Source: Silurus meridionalis (taxonomy: Eukaryota > Chordata > Actinopteri > Siluriformes > Siluridae). From it: DNA of 64,000 bases. Both the position numbers and the translations under genes were made by a program. The notes under the pieces are model-generated. The model saw nothing but the letters and a program-made list of their open reading frames with translations, ran no database searches and was not told the DNA's origin. Location of the stretch: positions 2,530,340-2,594,339 of the forward strand of contig NC_060905.1 of the NCBI RefSeq assembly GCF_014805685.1, written 5' to 3'. Below are positions 42,945 through 53,863 of the stretch, piece after piece. Positions within the stretch are counted from its first letter, which is position 1, and each line of letters starts with the position of its first letter.

Positions 42945-43335
42945 ATTTAGTATCCTTTTGCTGTTATTATGAGCTCCACTCTTCTGGGAAGATGTTCCAC
43001 TAGATTTTGTGGAGATTTGTCTGGAGAGTTTTATGATTCATTCAAACACAAGGTTGTTAGTTATTCCAGATACTTATGTAGGTGAAGTGAAGGAGCTTGG
43101 GTTGGAGCTAAACAGCAGGAGATCTTCCACGCCAACACATGGAAAGCAGATGTTCATGGTGCTGGCTTTTGTGTCATGCTGTTCCAGCTCCTGGTTTAAT
43201 TAATTAAACAAAAAAACAAAAAAAAATGTCATGTTACAGCATCAGAAGACGTCCGATACCATTGTGTGCCTTCGAACAGTTTGGAGAAGAACCGGATTTC
43301 GGTGGAAATGTGTCCTGATACTTTTGCCATATCCA
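42945..43335 (+). mobile_element. Tc1-like non-autonomous element
   Basis: Landmarks: CTCTTCTGGGAAGATGTTCC near 42980, GATTTTGTGGAGATTTGTC, GATCTTCCACGCCAACAC, AGAAGACGTCCGATACC near 43247 and the right end TGTCCTGATACTTTTGCC. The left terminus is degraded. Confidence 0.72.
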
Positions 43336-43444
43336 TGTATAAACCTGACATTGTGTTAGTAGATTTGAGTTCCTGTGCACTCCATGATGAGCGCCACGTC
43401 CTTGGCATGTCCTCTCGCGTTTTCACACTTCTTAACTCGAACAA

Positions 43445-43501
43445 GTGTTGTGTTGTGTTTTGTTGTGTTGTGTTGTGTTGTGTTGTGTTGTGTTGTGTTG
43501 G
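43445..43501 (+). repeat. (TGTTG)n pentanucleotide repeat
   Basis: About eleven units on the plus strand. Confidence 0.95.
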
Positions 43502-43604
43502 TGCCTGTTTGTCATTTTCACACTCTAAATTTCAAATCACGCAACAGCGTCTACATCAGACGTTTGACAATGAGATCGGACAGAGGGGAGGTGAGGATAA
43601 AAAG

Positions 43605-43607
<3 letters not shown>

Positions 43608-43664
<57 letters not shown>
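43608..43664. repeat. (GT)n microsatellite
   Basis: Uninterrupted GT of about 56 bp. Confidence 0.97.
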
Positions 43665-43665
<1 letters not shown>

Positions 43666-43985
43666 AGTCACACCGATTGGTAATGCATTAAACAGAGCAG
43701 CACTTTCTCATCCCCTCATGCTGTGCTGATTGTGAAGAACGAGTTCCACACATATTTATTTCTTTGTTTCTTTGTTTATTATCCACTGCTATTAGATTTT
43801 TCTTCACACTGTTGCTCTTGCAATTAAATTTAAAAATAATTATTATGTATATGGTAAACAAAATTAGACATTATCACTATTTAATTACTATTACATATAT
43901 ACTATATAATTACTGTTTTTTATTCATTCTTTTTTATAGTTTCTTTTTTATGGGCACTGTTTACAATTTTAATTAAAATTAATGC

Positions 43986-44031
<46 letters not shown>

Positions 44032-44468
44032 TGAAGTGTATTTTAAACATTTTTAATATTTTCTTTTATTTGAAATATATTTATTTTTATGAGTATAATG
44101 ATAATAATTATAATAAATATTGCTTTATGATGTTTTTTAAAATATTTTATTTATCATTTGTATTTTATTTTTAAACCATAAAGAATGTTTTTGTTTATTT
44201 TTCATGGTACACAGCTGTTCTTGTCCAGCGGTGTAGCTTTAAATTTGCTTTAAAGTATTAATAAAATGATGAGGACGATGATTTTTTTATTATTTTATTT
44301 TTTGTATTCATTATATAATTTTTAAAATGTAAATAATGTTTTTGGTTTCCACAGTACGTGGTTGCCCGTGTCCAGGGGTGTAGCATTTTATCTTTAATGT
44401 GTATAAATATTATTAATAATAGTAGTAGTAGTGGTTAAAACAACACAGATGAACTGGTGATGCACTTT

Positions 44469-44470
<2 letters not shown>
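43665..44470. other. AT-rich sequence with (ATT)n
   Basis: Extremely AT-rich; (ATT)n at 43987-44031. Two related phrases GTGTAGC...TTTAA occur near 44231 and 44378, suggesting an old local duplication. No gene. Confidence 0.5.

Positions 44471-44536
<66 letters not shown>
44471..44536. repeat. (GT)n microsatellite
   Basis: Uninterrupted GT of about 65 bp. Confidence 0.97.
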
Positions 44537-44539
<3 letters not shown>

Positions 44540-44773
44540 CCCTGCAACTATCAGAGACTAGTCTTTAAAAAAAACGTGGGTGTAATTTTATCACACTTTT
44601 TCACGCTGTCAGGAACTATTACATCTCACACACTCTCTCATTTCCTCACTCACACACACCATTTTCCCTCCTTTTCCCATTTCTCTGTATCATATCCCCC
44701 TGAAGGGGCTGCTGTAGATAGAGTCTCTCACTCCGTCACCTCCATCATACATCTAACACACCTTTACATATTA

Positions 44774-44774
<1 letters not shown>

Positions 44775-44827
<53 letters not shown>
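44775..44827. repeat. (CA)n microsatellite
   Basis: Uninterrupted CA of about 52 bp. Confidence 0.97.
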
Positions 44828-44832
<5 letters not shown>

Positions 44833-44919
44833 TCATATTACATGGTCCTTTCTCTGTCTCCTGTATGCAATTTGGTGTTGCGATCATACACACTGGCTGT
44901 ATAGTGTGAGATCTTTTCT

Positions 44920-45045
<126 letters not shown>

Positions 45046-45244
45046 GAGTTTATTTCCTTTTGTCCTGCCGAGTGTGTCTCTATCTAAGCGTTAAACACAC
45101 ACCATTACCCCGTCGTCACAATCATTCATTTGGAACCTTGAGTCAATCGCTAATGTCCCTGTGTGGACGTCTCTCATGTATCACAGTGCTGTCGGTCTGA
45201 GACACACACTCCAACACATCTCACTGCTTCTCATATCACACATA

Positions 45245-45815
45245 TCATTATAGATTCAGTTCTCCTGTACTACTGTCCTCCTCTCCTACTGTACAACTGT
45301 CCTCCTGTACTACTGTCTTTCTGCACTACTGTCCCCCTCTCTTACTGTCCTCCTGTACTACTGCCCTCCTGTCCCTTCTCTCCTACTGTCCTCCTGTACT
45401 ACTGTCCTCCTCTTCTCCTGTACAACTGTCCCCCTGTACTACTGTCCTTCTGTCCCCCTCTCTTACTGTCCTCCTGCACTACTGTCCTCCTCTCCTCCTG
45501 TACAACTGTCCTCCTGTACTACTGTCCTTCTGCACTACTGTCCCCCTCTCCTACTGTCCTCCTGTACTACTGTCCTCCTGTACTACTGTCCTCCTGTCCC
45601 CCTCTCCTACTGTCCTCCTGTACTACTGTCCTCCTCTTCTCCTGTACAACTGTCCTCCTGTACTACTGTCCTTCTGCACTACTGTCCTCCTGTTCCCCTC
45701 TCTTACTGTCCTCCTGTACTACTCTCTTACTGTCCTCCTGTACTACTGTCCTCCTGTCCCCCTCTCCTCCTGTAGCACTATCCTTTCCTACTCTCCTCCT
45801 GTCCTACTTTTTCCC
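45245..45815 (+). repeat. 16-bp pyrimidine-rich minisatellite
   Basis: Shuffled variants of CCTCCTGTACTACTGT, exactly 16 bp in the purest part (45552-45600), with CTCTCCTACTGT variants. The plus strand is almost purine-free for 570 bp. The open frame across it is a by-product. Confidence 0.95.
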
Positions 45816-45845
45816 TACTTATTATTAATAATATTATTATTCATA

Positions 45846-45849
45846 ATAT

Positions 45850-45881
<32 letters not shown>
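45846..45881. repeat. (AAT)n microsatellite
   Basis: About ten AAT units following an ATTATTAATAATATTATT palindromic stretch. Confidence 0.93.
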
Positions 45882-45882
<1 letters not shown>

Positions 45883-46400
45883 TGTGTTTGATTGTATCTA
45901 AAGGAGAAACCTGCATTTTTTGTTTCCATGCAACAAACTTAGTAATGTAACAGTATGAAGATTTAATTTGACCAAACAAATCTAGAAGTGTCCAAATGTT
46001 CCACTTTATTTTCATAAACATTTTTCCATCAGCATGAAGAACAGTTAAACACACTCTCAGCATCCGGACACTTTATTTCTCTAAGCATTCAGATAAAGCA
46101 CTTTGCTTGTTGTACGGTGAAGTCGCTTCCAACGAGCCGCAGTCCAGACGGAATCACATGGTGTTGAAATATGGAATGAGAGACGTGTTGGATCAACATT
46201 CCTTTCACTTTCTGGAACCTTCTCTGCTACAAAACAACCTCAAACCATTAAACTTCCACCTTCATGTGTGAGTCTGATCAGATCTACTCTCCTGTTCAAC
46301 TTCTTACACGAGTTCTTCTCTTAGGGGAAAAAAAAATGTCCAAACAGAACTTTCTTCCACTCATTCACTGTCCAACTCTTGTGTATGTTTGGCTTTTAAT
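45882..46400 (-). mobile_element. Tc1-like relic, 3' half
   Basis: In reverse it matches 51270-51800. Shared blocks are GGATGCTGAGAGTGTGTTTA near 46055, CTGTTCTTCATGCTGATGG, AAAATAAAGTGGAAC and, in the interior, TCTGGACTGCGGCTCGTTGG near 46150 and CACACATGAAGGTGGAAG near 46268. Coding potential is almost erased. Confidence 0.62.
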
Positions 46401-46873
46401 TAGTTTGTTACATTGCAACAAAATGAACATGTCTGTGTCTTAAAACACGTATACAGTTTTTCAATATATAAGGTGTGTAAAATTACATTTTCATACCGGA
46501 ATATTTCGGAACAGGGCTTTCGGTTTAATGCAATCCTTCTTCAGCTTGAATTTTTTTTATGTAGTTTTTCCATTTATTTATTTTAATGAATTAATTTAAT
46601 TTGTGCCAATTTTATTGATTACTCAATTTAAAATATAATAATATTATTATTTATCTTTTTTTTTATAATATATTATTTTATATTTTATTTAACAAAGCAG
46701 GCATTTTTTTTATTGTTTTTACAAATGTAAACTCTTCAAATGTTGATGTTAACAAAAATTTATAATAAACTGCGTAAATAAACGACAAGCAATTTTATGT
46801 TTTGCATTTCTTCTCTCTCCTGACTGTACCGTGACTTAAAACCCGAACCGTGTATTTGGTTTACCTTTTATAC

Positions 46874-46874
<1 letters not shown>
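46401..46874. other. AT-rich sequence with old repeat pieces
   Basis: Reverse of CCGAAAGCCCTGTTCCG occurs near 46510 (see 32618, 33485). AATAAACTGCGTAAATAAAC and ACAAATGTAAACTC phrases near 46720-46785 resemble the end of the AT section in the 1.34-kb duplication. Confidence 0.45.

Positions 46875-46961
<87 letters not shown>
46875..46961. repeat. (TA)n(CA)n compound microsatellite
   Basis: TA run of about 38 bp passing into CA of about 46 bp. Confidence 0.97.
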
Positions 46962-46964
<3 letters not shown>

Positions 46965-47438
46965 AAAACATGTATGTATATTTTTATGCTGAACTGTAAG
47001 ACATTTGGTTTTGTTATGTAAATTTGGTACAATTCCAATGAAGAAATCATGGATTTTGCATCATGCAAAACTTCTGTATATTAGCTAAATATATAACAAT
47101 AGCCAAATAGCGTAGTAGTTTTTTAGAGTCGGATGTGATTGTTTTGTTTCTTCCAAAAAATTAGATTTTTAGCTAGCTAGAAAAAGATAGCAAGCTAATT
47201 TACTGGCCTTGGATCGTAAAGTTACAGCTGAGCGGGCATTATGACTTTAGGTAATATGAGCACACGCTAACATCACTAACTATCAATCAAAACGTCCTAC
47301 AGACGTACACGTGAAATGTTTTAGCATGTAACTGAAATGTGATTGGTGCATCATTACATCGTTCTGTATAGCTATCGAGGTGCTTATCGGTGTATATCTA
47401 AACCAATCTATCACAACACACCCACATTCTTGCAGAAA
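46962..47438. other. unique sequence, nothing recognised
   Basis: No repeat or exon found. Confidence 0.4.

Positions 47439-47489
<51 letters not shown>
47439..47489. repeat. (CA)n microsatellite
   Basis: Uninterrupted CA of about 50 bp. Confidence 0.97.
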
Positions 47490-47490
<1 letters not shown>

Positions 47491-48079
47491 GTGTCCCATG
47501 TCAGGGACGACTCATTAGCATGCTGCTATTTATATATTTTCTCACCCACATGCCAGTCAGTGACTTTGCTTTATTTGTGCCATGTGAACAACCATAATTA
47601 CCACCGTTCCGACTTACGTCAACCTCCAAGTGGGAATTCCGCGTCAGATTTTTGAGATTATCTCTGACTTGTTTTGGCTGAATCAGTAAATGAGGCGATT
47701 TCTGCTCTGCAAAACATGCGGAAATATAAAATTAGGAAAAGGAACAAGATTTATTTTGGACCGATTTTCGAATCGCTGAAGATCGGTCAGCGAGTTTGAA
47801 AAGGCACGCTAATATTTACAGCTACATGCTAATCCAGCGATTCGCAATCTTTACGTACAAATCATAAATCATCTGTGCTGTCATTTTTGACCAATCTCAG
47901 CCTGCTACAGACTCCGGGTTCCCAGCAGCCACCACGGCCTCCAAACACAGACTTCATGGACTTCTAGAACTCCCAGACACTTTTCTGCTCTCAGGAAACT
48001 TGCACTCATGTTCTCAATCTCTCTCTCATACACACAAAGACATTGCAAAGTAAACTCAAACCATGACTCCTTGGTTTAT
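47490..48079. other. unique sequence, nothing recognised
   Basis: No repeat or exon found. Confidence 0.4.
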
Positions 48080-48365
48080 TGGATGTTCTCTATAAACTAG
48101 GAGACTCAAACATGTTCAGGCATGACACAAAATGCACAAAGCCAGTTTCATGAAGATCTGCTTTCCATAGTATGGAGTGGAAGATCTCCTGACTCCAGGC
48201 CTCCACACCTCACCTACATCAGTACTTAACTTGATATACACCCTTGTGGTTGAGTAATTCTCCACACAAATCTTCCCAAAATCCAGTGGAACATCATCTC
48301 AGTAGAGTGGAGCTTATTATTAAGAGTTGATGGGGACTCAATGTGGAGTGGGATGTTAAAAAAAA
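48080..48365 (-). mobile_element. Tc1-like non-autonomous element
   Basis: Reverse orientation with GTTCCACTGGATTTTGGG near 48290, CAAGTTAAGTACTGATGTAG, GATCTTCCACTCCATAC near 48185 and GTTTGAGTCTCCTAG near 48110. Confidence 0.68.
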
Positions 48366-48369
48366 CAAG

Positions 48370-49140
48370 TACCCCAATTCCAAATAAAGTATGGATGCTG
48401 TGTGAAAAGCCAATTAAAACAGAATGCAATGATTTGGAAAATCTCATACATCCATATTTATTCACAATAGAACAAACAAATTATTGAAAATATGCTACTT
48501 TTAGGAGAAAAAAACGAGGTCATTTTAAGTTTAATGGCTCCAAATTGTCTCAAAAACATTCTGTCAGGGCAATTAAAGGCTGGGAAAAAAAAACAGCTGG
48601 AGGAACATTTTGTAACTAATGTGGTTAATTGGCAAAAGCTCAGTAAGATGATTGGGTATAAAAAAAAGAGCATCTTTGAAAGGTGGCGTCTCTCAGATGT
48701 AAAGATAAGCTTTTAATATCTCCTTAGTTACAGTACATAGTATTATTAAAAAGGTTGCTTTCTAGTAAAAGTGTCCTGCAGACCAGACCTTTCACCAATT
48801 AAAAACATTTGGCACGTCATGAAGTGAAAAACATGACAAGGAAGACCCAGGACTGTAAGCAGAAAGAATCCTGTATTAGATACAAATGGGACAACATTCC
48901 TCTACCCAGAAACTTCTGCAACTGGTCTCTTTAGTTTCCAGACATAAACAGACTGTTGTTAAAAGCAGATTGGATGCTTATAAAAATAAATAAAAGATGT
49001 GGCAGATATCAAACTTAAAAATCACCCTATTTTTTCTTTAAAATGCCAATTTTCTCAGTTTTAACGTTGATATTTTCTTTTCTATGTGCTATTGTATATA
49101 GAATTTGGGCGTCCTAACTTTTGTAGAACTGGGCTTGTAC
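48370..49140. mobile_element. non-autonomous inverted-repeat element, 0.77 kb
   Basis: Left end GTACCCCAATTCCAAATAAA then GTATGGATGCTGTG; right end, as reverse complement, TACAAGCCCAGTTCTACAAA then AGTTAGGACGC. Interior phrases ACAGAATGCAATGATTTGG, CAGCTGGAGGAACATTTTG and GGTTAATTGGCAAAAGC are those of a common fish interspersed DNA element. No intact frame. A related fragment is at 52757-52940. Confidence 0.65.
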
Positions 49141-49990
49141 ATATCAATCTTACAGTCGTGTGTCCACAAACTACAGAAAACAGAAAAACAGTACAGTACT
49201 GCAGAAAAACTGGAAGTCTTGCCCCAAATACGGCTGGTCATTCCTTTTAACAGGCTCCACGCAGTCTCGCATCCGGAGCATTTTGTCGTTTTTGACTTTG
49301 CACCATTTATTTTTTCCCCTGACTGTGGGGGTTTTTTTGTTGTTTTTTTTGGATTCTCTTACCTTGGATGCGCGTGGATTTTGCATTGCGCTGACTCAGG
49401 CGTTGGCTGCTTTGCTCTTGTGCTCATCTGTACTCTTAATAAACCTCCTGCATATGAATCCACAAATCTTTACAGGCTTATAAAACTCCAAACCCTCCCC
49501 AACAACAACCCCCCAACAACCCCCTAACACCCCCCCACACACACCCAACCATGATTTTGACATGCAGACATGGACCTGTAGGTTCTAACCGCGTCTCCAC
49601 GTCAACACCGATTCGTCGAAGACGGATGGAAAAATGGAAAAGAAAGCAGATTTTGCGAATGCATTTATCCTTCGAAGGATTATCTCATTATCATAAATAA
49701 ATAAAAGATGAAATAAAATTCCTCAAAAAAACAAAACAACCTCAAAACACAACTCGGTCTGCAATCTACAAGAAATCTCACTGCTTATAAGTAAGATTCA
49801 TTTGTCAGGATAATCGGATGCAAATCCTCAGCGCAATTGTCTGAAGCTGGTTTAGCCGCACGCCAGTGGGTTCATCATTCTTTAAAAAAACTTCACCTTC
49901 TCCGTAAACTAATTGTTTTGCGAGCGTTCCGACTTTTTGCCCAGGAAAATGTATACAAAGACATAAATGGAACAATAACATATTGCACAC
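49141..49990. other. unique or unclassified sequence
   Basis: TACTCTTAATAAACCTCCTG near 49432 is a polyadenylation-signal-like context sometimes seen in LTR ends; borders and target duplication were not found. 49495-49545 is C-rich (AACAACCCCC-type). The 140-residue open frame across 49105-49527 has no domain and starts inside a transposon end. Confidence 0.3.
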
Positions 49991-50004
49991 TATATTTTAT
50001 TGGC

Positions 50005-50300
50005 AATGTATATACTGTCTAGTTCCCGTTCTACATTCAGTTTCCATTCGCTGTTATAACAACTCCCACTCTTCTGGGAAGATGTTCCACCAGATTTTGT
50101 GGGAAAACTTACACATAAGGAAACATCTCATTCATTCTAATCACCACATTATCTGTGTAAAGCTGCTTTGAGACAACGTTCATTGTTAAAAGTGCTAAAG
50201 AATTGAATTGTATTTTTGTGGGATTCATTCAGCCACAAAATGTTGACACTGAAGACTCCTTCCATGAAGGTTACTCAGGAATCTCACTGATCATCTATTA
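50005..50300 (+). mobile_element. Tc1-like fragment with a SINE-like insert
   Basis: CTCTTCTGGGAAGATGTTCC (50068) and GATTTTGTGGGA lead into an interruption at about 50106-50212, after which TTTTGTGGGATTCATTCAGC resumes the element. The insert reads CTGTGTAAAGCTGCTTTGAG, reverse of the AGCGCTTTT family head. Confidence 0.68.
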
Positions 50301-50464
50301 ATCGTCATCTATCTATCTCATTTTTTCCTGTTTTTTTATTCTTTCTTATGCGTAGTCTTCCAGCCATTCATCTGTTCATCTAACAACATATTAATCAGCC
50401 TATCTTTCCGTCTCTTTCCATCTGCTCGTCCATCCGTAACATTTATTCCTCCTTTTTTCATCCA
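50301..50464. other. pyrimidine-rich unique sequence
   Basis: Short CATC/CTTT-rich stretch; nothing recognised. Confidence 0.35.
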
Positions 50465-50700
50465 TCTCTCGATGTATAGTTGGTACAACCACGGGGTTAA
50501 AGGCCTTTCTCAGGGGGACCATGAGTGGCAGTTTAGAGTGTGTGGGATTCTAACTCATGACCTTATGATCCACATGCCTTAACCGTTAAGCTAATTTGCT
50601 CTGGATGAGGGCATTTGGCTTTAAATGTAAATAATGACAACCTTTACTTTGACCTCAATGGCCTCCCACACATTGTACCCCATCTTCTGTTTCAGCTTTC
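50465..50700 (-). mobile_element. tRNA-derived SINE, second family
   Basis: On the minus strand: head near 50590 (TTAGCTTAACGGTTAAGGCA), B-box region CATGAGTTAGAATCCCAC, body GGCCTTTAACCCCGTGGTTG. The adjoining 50640-50700 (reverse: GATGGGGTACAATGTGTGGG, then AGGCCATTGAGGTCAAAG) matches the 3' part of the two copies at 58115-58685. The order of head and tail is rearranged here. Confidence 0.6.
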
Positions 50701-51139
50701 CAATTTCTTTCTAGGAAGTGTGTGTATTTATATATTTTGGAAAGTGTAAATCTTCAGGGTATGTTCCATATGTGGGATGAGGTACAAGGTGCAGCAGTGA
50801 GGAGCAGCAGTGAGGATGGATCTTTACCCTTTGTGTGGTTGTTGGTACGGTTTTGGACTTTTGCCTGTTTTTGTGGGGGTTTTGTAACTTTTTATAAATC
50901 GATCTATTTCACTATTCAGAACAACCAAACTTGCCATGTACAGATATAAAGTACGGTGTAGAAGGCTGATTTTTATTTATTTTTTTACATCTTCTGAGGT
51001 TTAATCAATCAATAAATAAACAAAAAATATATGTGGGGAAAATAAAGAAAAAATACATACGGCAACATGATTTGAGCTCAAATCTTAAAAATATAACCGT
51101 ACAATAAATATTGAATAGAATTGTACAAAATTCCATACT
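50701..51139. other. unique sequence, nothing recognised
   Basis: No exon or repeat family. Confidence 0.4.
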
Positions 51140-51800
51140 GACACTGAAACTTGGGAAAGAAAGTGTGGAAACATCTGCTCTTTTATGGTTTTCAGACTCA
51201 AGCATTTTCTTTTTGTTCTATGCAACTAGTTTAAGAGTAAAAAGGCACAGTAATTGGACAGTAAACTAGCAGAAGAAAGTTCCGTGGAGACCAAATGAGA
51301 CATTTCTTGAAGAAGAACAGGAGAGAAGATGTGATCAGACTCCCTCACCCCTACACTCACACATGGAGGTGGACGCGTAATGGTTTGGTGTTGTTTTGGA
51401 GATTAAATTAAAAAGTGAAAGGAACCAATATGGCAACTGTTCCATACTTCAACACCATGCTGTCTGGACTGCGGCTCGTTGGAAGCAACTTCAGCGTACA
51501 ACAAGATGAAATGATAAACACGTCTGAGTTCTGTACAATTTATTTAGAGAGCAGACAGACGTCTGGAGTGATATCTATCATGGAACCACCTCCCCAGTCA
51601 CCGCACCTCAATCCTGCTGAACTGCTCTGAGATGAACAAGAAAATCTCCATCCAGTGGAGAACATTTCTGATGAGTTTTACAAGAGACACTTGTATTTCA
51701 GCTAAACGTTTAGAGAAACGAACTGTCTGGATGCTGAGAGTGTGTAAAACTGTTCTTCATGCTATTTCAATGAAAATAAAGTGGAATGGGATGTTTGAAA
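51140..51800 (+). pseudogene. Tc1-like transposase relic
   Basis: Frame-broken remnant of the catalytic half of a Tc1-like transposase. Near 51362 the DNA encodes an HGGGRVMVW block, equivalent to the GGGSIMVWG motif that lies between the first and second catalytic aspartates. Near 51590 it encodes PPQSPHLNPAELL, equivalent to SPDLNPIE..W around the third catalytic residue; the frame then hits a stop (TGA near 51628). The first aspartate region cannot be identified and the spacing is disturbed. Downstream, CTGGATGCTGAGAGTGTGTA and AAAATAAAGTGGAATGGG match the relic at 45882-46400 in reverse, so both are copies of one family different from the element at 6891. It is inactive. Confidence 0.7.
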
Positions 51801-52369
51801 AGTCATGTGACCTGTCTGTGTGGGAGGGGCATTCGCTGTCTTTCCTTCAATCACACGATCACTAGATTACGGATTAGGGGCTTCTATGAGCTCATGTATG
51901 TGGAAGATGATCGACAGTGCTTTCCTTTCGAGTGTATACGCTGCACTGTGCCCTAAAAAAGACAAAATTCACAATCTAAACCAATCAGTAAGAGCTGTCA
52001 AATTTGGATCAATTTTCTAATCTCGTTGAATTATTTATTTATTTGTTTTTTCTTTGTCTCAAGCTCAACTCTGTTCTCGGCTCGTACCGCAGACAGGAAG
52101 TAAATGTTTCTCAATGGATTGATCTGGCTTTGAATAAACGGAACAAAAGCATTGATTCGGCCGTGAACAATCGCTTTAAGATGGTTTTTGAATTGAGTCT
52201 GAAGTTCAGGCGTCGCCTATGGAGGCACCTTTTATTATATCATTAGTTACCTAAAGGCCAACCGGGGACCAGGACGCAGCGGCAACCGGGCAAAAGAAGT
52301 GAAGTCTGAGTCTCTCACTGTATGTTTGCTTCCATTTAACTATAAATGAAATAAAAAAGATAAACACAA
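51801..52369. other. unique sequence, nothing recognised
   Basis: No exon or repeat family identified. Confidence 0.4.
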
Positions 52370-52455
52370 CTTAATTGGCAGTGCAGGAACACAGCAACAA
52401 AATGTAGTTTAGCATCTTCCAGAAGTGCAAATCGTAGCAATAGTGCAAATTGCAG
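52370..52455 (-). mobile_element. retroposon 3'-end fragment
   Basis: Reverse orientation: GCACTTCTGGAAGATGC, ACATTTTGTTGCTGTGTTCC and TGCACTGCCAATTAAG match the retroposon-like sequence at 26562-26640. Confidence 0.6.
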
Positions 52456-52479
52456 ATAGATTTGGAGATAAATGTACAA

Positions 52480-52482
<3 letters not shown>

Positions 52483-52537
<55 letters not shown>

Positions 52538-52541
52538 GCGT

Positions 52542-52585
<44 letters not shown>
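52483..52585. repeat. (GT)n microsatellite, interrupted
   Basis: About 100 bp of GT with a short GCGTGTGCGTGTGTGTTTG variant in the middle. Confidence 0.97.
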
Positions 52586-52602
52586 ATTAAATACACAATA
52601 TG

Positions 52603-53325
52603 GTCAAAAGTATAGTATGTGGACACCCGACTGTAAGATTTGTATGTTCTTCTTTTTAAAGTTCGTATTCCACATGTAGTCCTCATTTGCTGTTATAAAA
52701 AGCTCCCTCTTCTGGACAGATGTTCCACTATTGATAGATGTTCTGTGGGAATTTGTGCAGCCATCAAATTTAAAATGACCCTTATTTTTTCCTAAATGTA
52801 ATACATTTTCCTAATTTTTAATATTAGATATTTTTCTATGTTCTACTGGGATTAACACATGGATGTATGAGATTCGCAAATCATTTTGTTATTATTTACA
52901 TTCCAATCAGCATCACTACTGTTTTGGAATTGGGGATGTCCTTCTTTTAGAATATTTAGTCCCCATTATCTGTTATAATAACCTCCACTCTTCCTGGAAA
53001 GATGTTTTTGGAGATTTTGTGTGGGATTCATTCAGCCACAGGGATGTGTGTTTGTAAAGTCAGGTACTGTAGGATGTAGGTGAGTTGAGGAGACCTGGGG
53101 TGCAGTCAGCGTAAACAATTCATCCCAAAGTTGTTCAGTAGGATATCTTTCCACTCCAAACACCCATGTACACAATGCCTTCGCTATGTGGAAAGGGGCA
53201 TTAAACAGATTTGAGTCTGTTAGTCCAAGTGATAGAAAACTTTCATTTTACCGCATCCAAAGACGTCCCTCCAATTTGGAGCCAACATGGCTGAAAAGGC
53301 TGGTGTCCAAATACTTTTGACCAAA
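52603..53325 (+). mobile_element. Tc1-like non-autonomous element, rearranged
   Basis: Left end ATATGGTCAAAAGTATAGTA, right end GTGTCCAAATACTTTTGACC, a good inverted pair. The interior start appears twice: CCTCATTTGCTGTTATAAAA (52681) and CCCCATTATCTGTTATAATA (52963). Between them lies a piece of another element (52757-52940). The rest follows the family order: GTAAAGTCAGGTACTG, CATCCCAAAGTTGTTC, CATCCAAAGACGTCCC. Confidence 0.75.
52757..52940. mobile_element. fragment of the 48370-type element
   Basis: TCAAATTTAAAATGACCC and TTTTCTATGTTCTACTGGGA near 52832, then ATGAGATTCGCAAATCATTT and TTTTGGAATTGGGGATGT match the right part and terminus of 48370-49140. It lies inside the element at 52603-53325. 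Confidence 0.6.
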
Positions 53326-53343
53326 CCGTGGAGGGCAAAAATG

Positions 53344-53345
<2 letters not shown>

Positions 53346-53405
<60 letters not shown>
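53346..53405. repeat. (TA)n microsatellite
   Basis: About 28 TA units. Confidence 0.97.
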
Positions 53406-53406
<1 letters not shown>

Positions 53407-53863
53407 TTCATTGATTTTGATTGAATTCAGATGCTTCAGACAATTGTCTAGACGAAAGCTAGTGATGTATTTAAGGTTTTATCTGCAGCCGTCTCAGATT
53501 AATGGGAGGAGACTAAGGGCGGACTGGGAAACGGAGCGCAATCAATTCTTCAATAATTCCATATTTTCATCCGAAAGAGAAAGAGAGAGAGTGAAAAGCA
53601 GACAGAGTAGAGGAGACGTGGAATAGCGATTTGTCTTCGAGCCTTTGAGGAAGCGAGCCGTTATGGAGCGTGGTCAATCAATACATCAATTAATCAATCA
53701 GTCAATAGAGTGAAAGACAAAATAGGAACAAATTGAAGGTAAGAGAACGGATATTGACCTGTAGGCGGACACATATAATGTCGGGGTGTAAGGAAATATC
53801 GATAGCTGTAAATATTGCGATATTTGTTTTTGCTGATTCTTAAAAATGCAATATATACATACT
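53406..53863. other. unique sequence, nothing firm
   Basis: A GATATTTG/ATCGATAG phrase at 53795-53830 resembles ends of cGATAC-type repeats (see 56985-57130) but is too short to call. Confidence 0.35.

Noticed and set aside
45163..45828. 221-residue Cys/Leu/Pro-rich open frame
   Set aside because: It is the translation of the 16-bp pyrimidine minisatellite; low-purine sequence rarely makes stops in this frame.
49105..49527. 140-residue open frame as a gene
   Set aside because: It begins inside the right end of an inverted-repeat element, has no domain and no supporting splice or composition signal.
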